From contig NZ_CP092713.1 of NCBI RefSeq assembly GCF_023983475.1, positions 930,001-994,000 of the forward strand: a stretch of DNA of 64,000 nt, written 5' to 3'. The notes under the pieces are model-generated. The model had not been told where the DNA came from and did no database searches. It saw only the letters and a program-made list of their open reading frames with translations. Of the stretch, positions 1-9,681 are shown in pieces. A program made the translations under genes and the position numbers. The DNA comes from Aliivibrio fischeri ATCC 7744 = JCM 18803 = DSM 507 (GTDB lineage: Bacteria > Pseudomonadota > Gammaproteobacteria > Enterobacterales > Vibrionaceae). Every line of letters starts with the position of its first letter. Within the stretch, counting starts at the first letter, position 1.

Positions 1-158
1 TCATCATCTACTTTTGCTTCGATATCTACGATTGTTTGACCAACACCGATAAGATGAGTGCGTTCAAGTTTAGGCGTTTGGTTGATTTGATTCACTAGAG
101 GATCGCGAGTGTGAACTGGAAAATAGTGTTTAGACTTACGTTGGCCAGGAAACTTCAT
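1..158 (-). CDS. gsk: Inosine-guanosine kinase, N-terminal part (runs off the left edge)
   Basis: Only the first 52 codons are present, starting at ATG 156-158 and leaving the window at base 1. The N-terminus MKFPGQRKSKHYFPV, followed by RDPL and later VDIEAKVDD, closely matches the start of enterobacterial Gsk, a PfkB-family kinase that phosphorylates inosine and guanosine in purine salvage. The gene is divergent from guaC, another purine-salvage gene. No strong Shine-Dalgarno is visible. The catalytic region lies outside the window. Confidence 0.85.
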   Translation of the reverse strand, partial: MKFPGQRKSKHYFPVHTRDPLVNQINQTPKLERTHLIGVGQTIVDIEAKVDD

Positions 159-276
159 GTATTAAAGATCAGTTAATGAGTGAATTTTCCGTGAGTATAT
201 CACATTAAATTCGATATCCATTCATGAAAATAGTAAAAAAATGAGAAGTTGATCGTCTTGGATATTAACTGATAAT

Positions 277-290
277 AGCAAACGTTTACT
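277..290. promoter_or_regulatory. Candidate PurR operator
   Basis: The near-palindrome AGCAAACGTTTACT differs at one position from the PurR core GCAAACGTTTGC. It lies between the divergent purine genes gsk and guaC, where a purine repressor site makes biological sense. The call rests on consensus similarity only. Confidence 0.5.
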
Positions 291-465
291 TGTTTGAAGA
301 AAGTTACCGATGGGCGTTAATTAGGTGGTTTTATAAAAGTCTAAGAGTTGGAAGAAATGCAGAGTAATTATCTAATTATTATATTTTAAAAGTCTAATTA
401 ACTGGTAAGTGCTTTTTGTTTGCAATTTAATCAATGGTATCACAAAAAAAATAGAATTATCAGAC

Positions 466-493
466 TTGCTAAAAAGGTTTCTGGACCTATAAT
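466..493 (+). promoter_or_regulatory. Candidate guaC promoter
   Basis: A -35-like TTGCTA (466-471) and a perfect -10 TATAAT (488-493) are separated by 16 bp. The predicted transcription start near 500 falls exactly on the first base of the GC-rich hairpin at 500-532, leaving a leader of about 118 nt before guaC. Confidence 0.55.
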
Positions 494-499
494 ACTGAA

Positions 500-532
500 A
501 ACCGGAGCGCCTGCCAGCGCCCCGGTTTTTTT
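500..532 (+). terminator. GC-rich hairpin with T-run in the guaC leader
   Basis: AACCGG, A, GCGC, a six-base loop, GCGC, C, CCGGTT form a strong stem followed directly by a run of T. It has the shape of an intrinsic terminator but sits between the best guaC promoter and the gene. It could terminate upstream transcription, attenuate guaC or protect the 5' end of its mRNA. The sequence alone does not decide. Confidence 0.55.
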
Positions 533-618
533 GTGCCTGCTATCTTGGTTTGTTAACTGCCTTCTGCCAAAGGCAACAAGAGATAGTAGAGCCTTATCGA
601 TAAGACGAGGAATTTATC

Positions 619-1662
619 ATGCGTATCGAACAAGAATTAAAGTTAGGCTTCAAAGATGTACTGTTTCGTCCTAAGCGTTCAACGCTGAAAAGTCGCTCTC
701 AGGTTGAATTAACCCGCGATTTTACATTCAAACATAGCGGACGTCAATGGTCTGGTACACCTGTCATTGCAGCTAACATGGATTCTGTAGGTAGCTTTGC
801 AATGGCGAAAGCATTATCTGAGCATGGTGTAATGACTGCTGTACATAAGCACTATACTGTTGCTGATTGGGCTGAGTTTATTAAAGAGAACGATGCATCT
901 GTTCTTAAAAATGCAATGGTTTCTACTGGTACTTCAGAAGCTGATTTCCAAAAAACTAAAGACATCATGGCATTGACAGATGACTTGATCTTTATTTGTA
1001 TTGATATAGCAAACGGTTACTCTGAGCATTTAGTGCAGTATGTTGAAAAAGTACGTGCTGAATTCCCTGATAAAGTGATTTCTGCAGGTAACGTTGTTAC
1101 TGGTGATATGGTTGAAGAGCTTATCCTTGCTGGTGCAGATATTGTTAAAGTAGGTATTGGCCCGGGTTCAGTATGTACTACACGTGTTAAAACAGGTGTT
1201 GGTTACCCACAACTTTCTGCAATTATCGAATGTGCTGACGCTGCTCACGGTCTTGGTGGTCGTATCATCGGTGATGGCGGTTGTTCATGCGCTGGTGATG
1301 TTTCTAAAGCGTTCGGCGGCGGTGCTGATTTCGTAATGCTTGGTGGTATGTTAGCTGGTCACGAAGAGTCGGGCGGTGAAGTTATTGAACAAGATGGTAA
1401 GCAATTCATGAAATTCTACGGAATGTCTTCACAAAGCGCGATGGACAAACACTCTGGTGGTGTTGCTAAGTACCGTGCTGCTGAAGGTAAAACTGTACTA
1501 TTACCATTCCGTGGTTCTGTTCATAACACGATTTCTGACATCCTTGGTGGCGTACGTTCAACTTGTACATACGTAGGTGCAGCACAGCTTAAAGAGCTAA
1601 CTAAGCGTACTACTTTCATCCGAGTACAAGAGCAAGAGAACAACGTTTTTGGTAAAGAATAA
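619..1662 (+). CDS. guaC: GMP reductase
   Basis: The 347-residue protein has the same length as E. coli GuaC. It converts GMP to IMP with NADPH, releasing ammonia, in purine interconversion. The IMP dehydrogenase/GMP reductase barrel is clear, with the phosphate-binding and catalytic loop [10 protein letters not shown] placing the nucleophilic cysteine at residue 186 and the glycine-rich GDGGCS and MLGGMLAG segments following. The start ATG is preceded by GAGGAA. It stands alone, with a leader hairpin upstream and an intrinsic terminator downstream, and a PurR-like box about 330 bp upstream. Confidence 0.97.
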   Translation: MRIEQELKLGFKDVLFRPKRSTLKSRSQVELTRDFTFKHSGRQWSGTPVIAANMDSVGSFAMAKALSEHGVMTAVHKHYTVADWAEFIKENDASVLKNAMVSTGTSEADFQKTKDIMALTDDLIFICIDIANGYSEHLVQYVEKVRAEFPDKVISAGNVVTGDMVEELILAGADIVKVGIGPGSVCTTRVKTGVGYPQLSAIIECADAAHGLGGRIIGDGGCSCAGDVSKAFGGGADFVMLGGMLAGHEESGGEVIEQDGKQFMKFYGMSSQSAMDKHSGGVAKYRAAEGKTVLLPFRGSVHNTISDILGGVRSTCTYVGAAQLKELTKRTTFIRVQEQENNVFGKE

Positions 1663-1709
1663 GCGGTAAAGAGTGATAACTCACTTTCTCTGAAATAACG
1701 AATAAGTTA

Positions 1710-1734
1710 GGGTCGCAGTTTGCGGCCCTTTTTT
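1710..1734 (+). terminator. Intrinsic terminator of guaC
   Basis: GGGTCGCA and TGCGGCCC pair (one G-T wobble) and are followed by six T, 48 bp after the guaC stop. Confidence 0.8.
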
Positions 1735-1751
1735 GTGTACGTAGAATAAAA

Positions 1752-2474
1752 TTATATGGTAAATGTTTTTGGATGGTATTTTTTGATGCTATTACTATCA
1801 ACTAACTGTTTAAAATCTCGAATAAAGTCATTAATATCAGAATCTAATGGGATAGATTGGAAGTCTAAAAAGTCATATTCCCACCATTTTATATCTAATA
1901 AGTCATTAATCACTTCTTCTTTGAAACGATACTTTATAAGTTTACTTGGGATCCCGCCAACAATAGCGTAATCAGGAACATCTTTAGTTACGACTGCATT
2001 AGCGGCAATAACAGCGCCATTACCAATTGTAATGCCTGGTTTTAGTACTACGTTAGCTCCAATCCAAACGTCATTCTTAATGATGATGGGTTGTGGAACG
2101 TAGTCTTTATTTTCTTTTAATGAACCATGTTGCAAACCAGATAGTGCAAACTCATCATTAGAATAGGTTACAGTACTTGTCGTAAAACGATGTAGAGGGT
2201 GTTGGTAGCCTAAAATAGTCACATCTTTAGCGATTGAGCAATAACGTCCAACGATTGTATTTCTTTCAAGTTGACTATAACTATATGAGTATGCCCCCAT
2301 GCTCCATAATAAATAGCCGGCACGAAACGCAACGTTTTCTTCTATTTTTAACGAGGATGGTAGCCTAACTCTTTGGAATAGAGATAACCTCGGAGGAAGA
2401 GTTACTCTATTGTTTTTAAGTTGTTTTCTTATTCTGAAACCAAATGTTACACGTTTAAACATATATAAAGTCAA
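1752..2474 (-). CDS. Hexapeptide-repeat O-acetyltransferase (CatB/xenobiotic acetyltransferase type)
   Basis: This 240-residue protein has the left-handed beta-helix signature of hexapeptide acyltransferases. Isoleucine/valine-spaced turns such as TIVGRYCSI and DVWIGANVVLKPGITIGNGAVIAANAVVTK are followed by the typical C-terminal PDYAIVGGIPSKLIKYRF. The family uses acetyl-CoA to acetylate sugars, antibiotics or cell-surface glycans. The catalytic-type histidine may be in GYQHPLHRF. The substrate cannot be read from sequence. It converges on guaC and has no obvious operon partners. The first 40 residues are basic and not part of the helix. Confidence 0.85.
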   Translation of the reverse strand: MTLYMFKRVTFGFRIRKQLKNNRVTLPPRLSLFQRVRLPSSLKIEENVAFRAGYLLWSMGAYSYSYSQLERNTIVGRYCSIAKDVTILGYQHPLHRFTTSTVTYSNDEFALSGLQHGSLKENKDYVPQPIIIKNDVWIGANVVLKPGITIGNGAVIAANAVVTKDVPDYAIVGGIPSKLIKYRFKEEVINDLLDIKWWEYDFLDFQSIPLDSDINDFIRDFKQLVDSNSIKKYHPKTFTI

Positions 2475-2599
2475 TTATGCGAGATACTTCACATTATATT
2501 ATGAATAATGGCATTGTTAAAATAAAATTATAAAAAACATATGAAATATGAGCGCTGAAGAAACAATAGGTCGTGTAGTGGTATTCGATGTGAGGTTTT

Positions 2600-2637
2600 A
2601 AAAAATGGATGAACCTATCAAACAATAGGTCCATTTT
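2600..2637. terminator. Bidirectional hairpin terminator
   Basis: AAAATGGA...ACCTAT is mirrored by ATAGGT...CCATTTT around a six-base loop, with T-runs on both strands. It ends the small minus-strand gene that follows. Confidence 0.65.
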
Positions 2638-2653
2638 GCTACTGTTATGTTAG

Positions 2654-2851
2654 TTACATGAAGTATCTTTCGCCATCAATAACCCAGCTGCCAATGACAT
2701 TAGAATCTTTCAATTCTATTTTCACTTCTGTCATGTTTCTTGCGCCTTTACCTAGTAACTCAGAATACAAAGCTTCTGCTTCTTTTTCTGCTGTTGCCAA
2801 ACCTGTAGCACCAAATTCCGCTGGCACTTGATAAACAAATTCAGGTTTCAT
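2654..2851 (-). CDS. Small conserved-looking protein of unknown function
   Basis: This 65-residue soluble protein starts MKPEFVYQVPAEFG and ends IDGERYFM. An excellent AAGGAGAG Shine-Dalgarno precedes the start and a clear terminator follows the stop, which together support a real gene. It has no signal peptide or membrane segment. I do not recognise the family. Confidence 0.7.
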   Translation of the reverse strand: MKPEFVYQVPAEFGATGLATAEKEAEALYSELLGKGARNMTEVKIELKDSNVIGSWVIDGERYFM

Positions 2852-3052
2852 AATTACTTCTCTCCTTTTGATAACAATACATTAAAACCCTAGCATACAT
2901 TTTTAGCTAAAATGACAACTTAGATCACAAAAAATACGCTTTTTTGTATCGTGATGTTTCGATGAGGATTTTAATTTATGTTGTAAGTTTTGTTTTAATT
3001 GTTGCTTTAGTGAATGAATTTTAAGTCTCTATAATTCAAATGAATATCTCTT

Positions 3053-4486
3053 GTGAGTAATTATGTTAGGCTTTCTCCAATTGGAGACAATGTCTCACTT
3101 TATAAAAAACAAAGATTGATTCCTTTTATTGTTGCTATATATTTCGCCCCTTTTACTACTCAAAGAATGACAATGCTAAGACGATTAATGTTGCCACAGT
3201 TAAAAAGCTATATTTTTATTATTTTGAAAATGTGGACTTTGATCTTTTGCGTCTGTTTAGTTTGCTATTTTTTCTTCAATGTCATTTCAGTGAATCGATT
3301 AGAGCGTGAAATTGTAGATGATTACAAAAATGTCTATTCGATAAGCCGACGTTTCTCATCTTATTATAATAATGCTACGTCTATCACATTAGATGAAGGG
3401 CGTTATTCTAGAAATGGTGTCACAGTCGTTGTTACTCGAGATACAGAAGTTAAGGTTTTATCAGAAGGGATAAGTAAATTACGAACTGAGTTAGAGAAGC
3501 TCATTGGCGATAATTTATGGACAATCGCTGTCTTCCAGAACCCATCGAGTTATTTTCATTTAGATCCGATCAGAGATAGCTATGAGCTGTTTTATGAGAA
3601 GATAGAGGAAGATAACGTTATCGCACGCATTGTAGATAATGAAAATTTAAAACAAACCTATCAATCTTTTTATGGTTGTAACTTGAAGTTGACGGAAAAG
3701 TACATAGAAGATGGTACGGGTGAGAATATTCGCTCGATATATTATCCTATTTATAATAAACGACACTTAGATGCACTGTTAGTCGTTGATATTAAAGCAT
3801 CACTTTTACATGAGAGAATAGAGCACTATAACAAAATCAAAAACATGGTTGTAAACAGTCAAAACAAAAATAATTTATATCAAAAGTCGGCCTATCTCCC
3901 ATGCTCTGAGTTAGATCCATTTACATTAGGAATAAACCTTGTTGATTTAATAAAGAAAATAATTTTTCCTTCGTTGTTCATTACCTTAGCTTTGTTTGCA
4001 ATTGGCTATAATGTAAAGCGCAGCAAGTTTTTGTTGCAATATGATACGATGACAGGGTTTTTTCGTCGTGACTTTTATGAAAAACGCCTAAAAAAAATGA
4101 AGGCATTTTCATTGTTGATTATTGATATAGACAACTTCAAACAAATTAACGATACCTATGGTCATAAGAAAGGTGATGAAGTCATTCAACAAATTGCGCA
4201 ACGTATTTTAGCCTCAGTAAGAAGTAATCAAGATTATTGTATTCGTTGGGGTGGAGAGGAGTTTATCATTTTGTTGGACTCGGTTAGCGTTACGAATTCA
4301 GAAGAAAAAGCCGAAAGAATACGATCAGAGATAGAAAAAGAGTTAATTGCAGATCTACAGGTAACAGTATCAATTGGTGGTGTTGTAGATGATGATACGA
4401 CGTTTTCAGATGCATACAAACGTGCCGATGCTGCTCTGTATCAATCTAAGAATAACGGACGAAACCGTGTCACTATGGCAAATTAA
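3053..4486 (+). CDS. Membrane-bound GGDEF diguanylate cyclase
   Basis: The protein would make cyclic di-GMP from two GTP. Two transmembrane segments (about residues 53-77 and 309-328) flank a periplasmic sensing domain of roughly 230 residues with no recognised fold. The C-terminus is a full GGDEF domain, with DTMTGFFRRDFYE at its start, IDIDNFKQINDTYGH as the metal/nucleotide site and the active-site motif WGGEEF near residue 400. At the usual inhibitory RxxD site five residues before GGEEF the sequence reads SNQD, so product inhibition may be lost. The longest frame starts at GTG 3053, but the ATG codons near 3164-3170 (MTMLRRLM) are plausible starts. Confidence 0.9.
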   Translation: MSNYVRLSPIGDNVSLYKKQRLIPFIVAIYFAPFTTQRMTMLRRLMLPQLKSYIFIILKMWTLIFCVCLVCYFFFNVISVNRLEREIVDDYKNVYSISRRFSSYYNNATSITLDEGRYSRNGVTVVVTRDTEVKVLSEGISKLRTELEKLIGDNLWTIAVFQNPSSYFHLDPIRDSYELFYEKIEEDNVIARIVDNENLKQTYQSFYGCNLKLTEKYIEDGTGENIRSIYYPIYNKRHLDALLVVDIKASLLHERIEHYNKIKNMVVNSQNKNNLYQKSAYLPCSELDPFTLGINLVDLIKKIIFPSLFITLALFAIGYNVKRSKFLLQYDTMTGFFRRDFYEKRLKKMKAFSLLIIDIDNFKQINDTYGHKKGDEVIQQIAQRILASVRSNQDYCIRWGGEEFIILLDSVSVTNSEEKAERIRSEIEKELIADLQVTVSIGGVVDDDTTFSDAYKRADAALYQSKNNGRNRVTMAN

Positions 4487-4574
4487 ATATTGAGTATGCC
4501 TTGCTTGTTGACATCATAAGTTGTGCAGACAAGAATGTCTGTGGATTAAAATTTCACAAGTAAGGTTTATTATT

Positions 4575-5231
4575 ATGACGCATCCAATTATTCATGATCT
4601 TGAAAATCGTTATACATCAAAAAAATATGACCCATCAAAGAAAGTATCTCAAGAAGATTTAGCGGTTTTGCTTGAGGCTCTGCGTTTATCTGCTTCTTCA
4701 ATTAATTCACAGCCTTGGAAATTCATTGTTATTGAATCCGATGCAGCGAAGCAACGTATGCATGATTCGTTTGCAAATATGCATCAGTTTAATCAACCTC
4801 ACATCAAAGCGTGTTCTCATGTGATTTTATTTGCAAATAAGCTTTCGTATACACGAGATGATTATGATGTGGTTTTATCTAAAGCGGTTGCTGACAAGCG
4901 TATTACTGAAGAGCAAAAAGAAGCTGCTTTTGCTTCGTTTAAGTTTGTAGAATTGAACTGTGATGAAAATGGTGAGCATAAAGCATGGACTAAGCCTCAA
5001 GCTTATTTAGCTCTTGGTAATGCTCTGCATACATTAGCTAGACTGAACATTGACTCAACAACAATGGAAGGCATTGATCCTGAATTATTGAGTGAAATTT
5101 TTGCTGATGAATTAAAAGGGTATGAATGTCATGTTGCTTTAGCCATTGGTTATCATCATCCAAGCGAAGATTATAATGCCTCTTTGCCTAAGTCTCGTAA
5201 GGCATTTGAAGACGTAATTACCATCCTTTAG
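4575..5231 (+). CDS. nfsB: NAD(P)H-flavin oxidoreductase / nitroreductase (FRase I type)
   Basis: The 218-residue protein starting MTHPIIHDLENRYTSKKYD matches the FRase I of V. fischeri as I remember it. FRase I is an FMN-containing, oxygen-insensitive nitroreductase-family enzyme that reduces FMN with NADH or NADPH and can feed reduced flavin to luciferase. The family's flavin-binding SINSQPWKF segment and C-terminal ALAIGYHHP are present. ATG 4575 is chosen over an upstream in-frame start because AGTAAGGT precedes it at a proper distance and the length equals the family's. It is monocistronic with a terminator downstream. Confidence 0.95.
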   Translation: MTHPIIHDLENRYTSKKYDPSKKVSQEDLAVLLEALRLSASSINSQPWKFIVIESDAAKQRMHDSFANMHQFNQPHIKACSHVILFANKLSYTRDDYDVVLSKAVADKRITEEQKEAAFASFKFVELNCDENGEHKAWTKPQAYLALGNALHTLARLNIDSTTMEGIDPELLSEIFADELKGYECHVALAIGYHHPSEDYNASLPKSRKAFEDVITIL

Positions 5232-5253
5232 ATTCTTAATGTTTGAGATGAAG

Positions 5254-5281
5254 AAAAGCCAGCGATTTAGCTGGCTTTTGT
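5254..5281. terminator. Bidirectional intrinsic terminator
   Basis: AAAGCCAGC and GCTGGCTTT pair around GATTTA with A/T runs on both sides. It separates the convergent flavin reductase and metalloprotease genes. Confidence 0.85.
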
Positions 5282-5296
5282 TTGTGCAAAATGTTC

Positions 5297-8200
5297 CTAA
5301 TGGCGTATTACTACGGTAGGAAGTCTATTTAAAGTTTCTTTTACTCTTTGGTAATTATTGTCAATTACGCGGAAATCATTATCTAAGTAGGCCTTTATTA
5401 ATAAAGGATCCTGCTCCCACAAAGTAATTTCTCGCGGTTCTACTGCTGACTCTATTTTCTCTTGATAATTTTGGGTAACGGTTTGAATTAATTCAAAATT
5501 ATCAGGGTCTCTATGGTAAATAAATTGAAGGTAAACAGTTATATTAATAATGTCATTAATAGGATATTCCTTGCCTGTTGCTTCTTCTTTGAAATCCCCA
5601 TTATCTAACCGAGTTAGAACGCCACTTTCGATTAAGTTACCAAGTACGGTATTAATACCATAGTTTAGCGCGTCATTTGTTAATGTTTCGAAACCCCAAG
5701 CATGTAATTGATCTACAACAGGTTTTACTTCGTTTGACATTGAACGAATTAACTCATGATTTTTAAACGCAATAACAGTTTGATATACAGGTACAGTTGT
5801 CATATTTAGGAATTTATCCCACGTATTAAGAACCGTTTGTAATTCTGCTCTTGTGTATGCGGCTAAAGTTGTTGTTAATTCACTTGGTGAAAGTGCTTCT
5901 AGCTGATGAGCGTATTTCCAAGCAAGTGTATTTTTTTGAGTTGCTGCGTATTTTTTATTGTTTAATACGAAGGTTATATTCTCATCTGGTAGATAATAGC
6001 TGTCTCTCTCTTTTACCCAACTGTTAAATTGGTTGAGTGAACGATCACGAACGTCATAATCAGGAGAGTGAATATTATTTGCTGCCATTGCGATTAACAT
6101 CGTAGGTATGTCTGCACGAGCAGTACACGATATATTTAAAAAATCAGTAATACCACATGGCATAGGAGGTAAAGCTTCTAATTTATCAGTAAAGTGAAGG
6201 CTTACTGGTATTTCAGGAATGATTGTTTCACCTTTGCTGTTAATCATTTCAACCGGGGAAGCAAGTGGGGTACCTGCTACTAAGTGCTCCATTATATTAT
6301 CAAACTCTTGCTTAACACCGGGCCAATCCATTAGTGCAGCAAAGCTTGGTTCATCAGTGTAACGTAAAGTATTACGACGAGCTAAGAAGTATGAAGATAA
6401 AGCTTTATCTGGCCAAATACCTAATGTTGATACTGAGTTAGAGTAGTTATTATCTGGAGAAAAGCTACTTACAGAGTTTAAAAATTTGCCACCTTTGGTC
6501 TCCAGTGTTGCTTGGGTGAAGTTCTTAGTATCTATATCATTGCTTACTATTGCGATTGCTTCTTGAATGACATCATCAAAACAAGAGGCAGAAGAAATAT
6601 CATAATCTTCAGGAATGTGGCGTCTTAGTTTTAATGATAGATATTCACCAAATGAAACAAGTTGAGTGTCGATAACTGCGGCTTCAGGAGATGTGCTTTG
6701 TTTTGTTTCGATAATACATTGATGCTCAGGTGTTTTTAATACACTCAAAAAGAAGCTTGCGGCTTGTTTTGTTGCATTTCCGTATTCACAATACCATAAG
6801 TCGTTTGTCTTACCAATTCGACAATTTGATTCAGTAATGAAACCAAAAAAATCAAGGGGTTTATCTGTTGGTCTTGTATAGCCTAGCTTAGAAAAAAAGT
6901 TATCCTGAAGTTCAGTATCTTCGATTACTTCTCGAATTTCGTTCATGAATGAAAAACGACTCTGAATGTATCGAATATAATTTCCTGTTGTTAATCCTGA
7001 GTCACTTAAGATCCCAGCGTTTGTATTTTCATAGTTATCAAGATAACGCTGCCATTTATAAAGAACGATTTCTTCTAAGTTGGTCCCTTCATCAAAACGG
7101 TTACAGTCACTATTCAGGCTGACATTTCCATCGGTACAGAAGTCAAAATCAACACGTTCAAATTTGCTACTAACATTTTGGTTTTCAACTTGCTTAAAAT
7201 AATGCATAACACCATATTTAACGGCATCCGTTTGATGCTCTTGTAATGCCAGTTGGTCAAACTTATTTAAATCACAAGTATATTTAGACATATCAGAGCC
7301 ATCACTATTGATATCTCCAAGCGGTTCAACTTTTGTACATGTGATGTATGGATTATCTGTACTTAAGTGAGCCACAATGCCACTAGAGGCAAAGTTTTGA
7401 TAGCTATTATACTGTTCTGTTTGTTCGTTGTGAGCGTATAAATAATTATTCCACGTTCCGTATTGATCAAGGATGGCTTGAGTTTTTTCCCATGCATTTA
7501 ATTGCGTTTGTTCTTCTTCTGTTAATTCACGATCATCAGGGGCAATGAACTCAGGTGCTTGCTCAATAAGATCTTCTGGTTTATCTACTTGCGGTGATGG
7601 TGAAAAGTCGATTACATCTACTTTACGGCCGTAAGCAAATTTAAATGCAGCGACATCATAAAGTCCCCACGTAGGGATCTCATCAAACATACTTGGTGCG
7701 TAATCCATTGTTGAGCTATATGCCGGAATACCATTGATGCCTAATGCTTCAGCTTGCGCTGGCGATAGGTAGTTATTTGAATCGTTAGATCCCTTGAAGT
7801 TATGACGTAACCCAAGGTTATGTCCTATTTCATGCACTAAGGTATTCGTGTAAGTGGTGATAGTAAGCATATCTGCCGCTTTTCTTTGTAGCTCAGGAGA
7901 CAGTTGCTTCCATTTTTTCAATACTTTGGCTTGTAGATGATCACCATCATAAACTTCTGTGAAATAAGCGTCCGATAAATTCAGATTTTCGAGCATGGTT
8001 TTTTGTGTGGCTGAGATCCACATTGCTTCAATAGGGTATACGCTATTTTCTGACCAAAGTTGAAGTCGTTGCATGTCTGCTTTAGCTACGTCTTCAAAAC
8101 TAGAGTGATCATGAACTGGATTAAGGTGATTTAGTTGAACAGGAGGAAGAGAATAATTGTCCTGAATTGGTTCAATATATTGAGCTAGTTGAGAACCATA

Positions 8201-9649
8201 AGGATCTGCATTTACAACTCGATTTGCTTCAAGTTGCCTAACAACTTGATTATTCATTGCTTGTTGAACTTGCTGATTTTCAACGTCTGCTTCTTGATCT
8301 GGTGCTTCATTAGGAACGACAGGCTTTTCTGCAGGCACAAAATAATCCACATTTGCTAATTGTTTATTATTGTATAAACGGACTAAATTATTCCAGTAGT
8401 ACGACGATCCAGTACGAGCTACGCCCGAGTATTGGTTTACATGTGCTTTAATTATTTCTCCCGTTCTTGGGTTGGCAATGGATGGACCATAACCTAGTAG
8501 GCCATTATCAAGAGGCTCATCAACAAGGTTGATCACGTTATAACGTAAATCTCCCGCATGAATACCCATGCCTTCTGTTTTATTAACAATTTGGATGTAT
8601 GGCTTTCCACTGTTTGGCTCAAGCACATTCAATGTTAAATTCATTTTATTAATGGTTTCAATGGTGGCATCAAGATAAATCTTGTTTTTATCTTCAAAGA
8701 AATTGTCAGACAGATAATAGTCGATGCTGCTTTTTGCTGGATTAAAGCGGTTTAAATAGGTTATATCGTTGTATTTATTAGTAATAGGATCGAGTTTTAG
8801 TGTGGTTGTTGTAAAGAAACCAAAATCATCGTCATCTCCATCAGGATAAACAATAGGTGTATAGTCTTCAGACGCTAAATGACTTTCATGAACAAGGGAG
8901 TAATAGAAGCGAGACTTAAATGAGCCTTTTGCCATCTCTTCTTCCATTGCTGACCAATCCATATAGCGAGATAGTTTGTCAAAATTGATCTTAAATGTTT
9001 GCTCAAGCTCGAAGTTTAATACTCCTTTCTTTGGATCAAATTCCCACGAGATCACTTCTGGTGAACCTTGAGGTGTTAAGCCGTCTTTGGTTCCATATAA
9101 CTCATCCCAGTTTAAGTCACTAACTAGTGTCGATTCTGGGCTTGGCGTAAAGTGGGTATTGTTTCTAAAAGTAGTGTTGCCAAGGTTTGGATCTGAATCT
9201 TTTTCTTCGACGTTAGTACAATCACCGTAGTTATCTTCACGGCATTGGTATTTCGCATAACTACCAGGGATGGTCATAACATGAGGAAAGTTAACTTGGT
9301 CATCAGAGCCGATATTGCTTTCATCTTGCGGTAAACAGAAGCCATTTTTATCTTTTGGTAGTAAAAGTTCTGGATTATTATTGTCATAGCCACGAACTTC
9401 TAAGCCCTCATCTGAAAAGCAAAGCTCAACATAACGTCCCATACCTTGTAAAAAAGGAAATTGAGTTACAGCAAAGCGAGGTGCAGCTCCGGTAGTTGGA
9501 GCGTAAAACCAACGGCCTTCAACACGTAAATCTTGTACTTTAACTTCAGTAAGGTCTTTATCAAGAGTGTCATATTCTTGTTCTTCTGGCGCACAGCCAG
9601 TGAGTGCAACGGTTACCGCTGCAGCTAATGTAAGCTTTTTATATGTCAT
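5297..9649 (-). CDS. Very large lipoprotein zinc metalloprotease (metzincin-like)
   Basis: About 1450 residues. The N-terminus MTYKKLTLAAAVTVALTGC ends in a lipobox, predicting a lipid-anchored envelope protein. Near residue 606 the sequence HEIGHNLGLRH matches the extended HExxHxxGxxH zinc site of metzincins, followed by NFKGS and a candidate Met-turn (YSSTMDYAPSM), as in the large bacterial 'zinc-dependent metalloprotease' families (DUF5117/DUF4953-like). Start ATG 9649 is preferred over GTG 9658 because AGGATG lies about ten bases ahead of it. It is followed upstream by a gene for a small barrel protein on the same strand, 33 bp away, suggesting co-expression. The natural substrate is unknown. 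Confidence 0.85.
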   Translation of the reverse strand: MTYKKLTLAAAVTVALTGCAPEEQEYDTLDKDLTEVKVQDLRVEGRWFYAPTTGAAPRFAVTQFPFLQGMGRYVELCFSDEGLEVRGYDNNNPELLLPKDKNGFCLPQDESNIGSDDQVNFPHVMTIPGSYAKYQCREDNYGDCTNVEEKDSDPNLGNTTFRNNTHFTPSPESTLVSDLNWDELYGTKDGLTPQGSPEVISWEFDPKKGVLNFELEQTFKINFDKLSRYMDWSAMEEEMAKGSFKSRFYYSLVHESHLASEDYTPIVYPDGDDDDFGFFTTTTLKLDPITNKYNDITYLNRFNPAKSSIDYYLSDNFFEDKNKIYLDATIETINKMNLTLNVLEPNSGKPYIQIVNKTEGMGIHAGDLRYNVINLVDEPLDNGLLGYGPSIANPRTGEIIKAHVNQYSGVARTGSSYYWNNLVRLYNNKQLANVDYFVPAEKPVVPNEAPDQEADVENQQVQQAMNNQVVRQLEANRVVNADPYGSQLAQYIEPIQDNYSLPPVQLNHLNPVHDHSSFEDVAKADMQRLQLWSENSVYPIEAMWISATQKTMLENLNLSDAYFTEVYDGDHLQAKVLKKWKQLSPELQRKAADMLTITTYTNTLVHEIGHNLGLRHNFKGSNDSNNYLSPAQAEALGINGIPAYSSTMDYAPSMFDEIPTWGLYDVAAFKFAYGRKVDVIDFSPSPQVDKPEDLIEQAPEFIAPDDRELTEEEQTQLNAWEKTQAILDQYGTWNNYLYAHNEQTEQYNSYQNFASSGIVAHLSTDNPYITCTKVEPLGDINSDGSDMSKYTCDLNKFDQLALQEHQTDAVKYGVMHYFKQVENQNVSSKFERVDFDFCTDGNVSLNSDCNRFDEGTNLEEIVLYKWQRYLDNYENTNAGILSDSGLTTGNYIRYIQSRFSFMNEIREVIEDTELQDNFFSKLGYTRPTDKPLDFFGFITESNCRIGKTNDLWYCEYGNATKQAASFFLSVLKTPEHQCIIETKQSTSPEAAVIDTQLVSFGEYLSLKLRRHIPEDYDISSASCFDDVIQEAIAIVSNDIDTKNFTQATLETKGGKFLNSVSSFSPDNNYSNSVSTLGIWPDKALSSYFLARRNTLRYTDEPSFAALMDWPGVKQEFDNIMEHLVAGTPLASPVEMINSKGETIIPEIPVSLHFTDKLEALPPMPCGITDFLNISCTARADIPTMLIAMAANNIHSPDYDVRDRSLNQFNSWVKERDSYYLPDENITFVLNNKKYAATQKNTLAWKYAHQLEALSPSELTTTLAAYTRAELQTVLNTWDKFLNMTTVPVYQTVIAFKNHELIRSMSNEVKPVVDQLHAWGFETLTNDALNYGINTVLGNLIESGVLTRLDNGDFKEEATGKEYPINDIINITVYLQFIYHRDPDNFELIQTVTQNYQEKIESAVEPREITLWEQDPLLIKAYLDNDFRVIDNNYQRVKETLNRLPTVVIRH

Positions 9650-9681
9650 ATTGTTCACATCCTGTTTTTATTATTTTATCC

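Noticed and set aside
420-674. 84-codon frame overlapping the guaC start
   Set aside because: It runs through the GC-rich hairpin and the guaC ribosome site with no start signal of its own.
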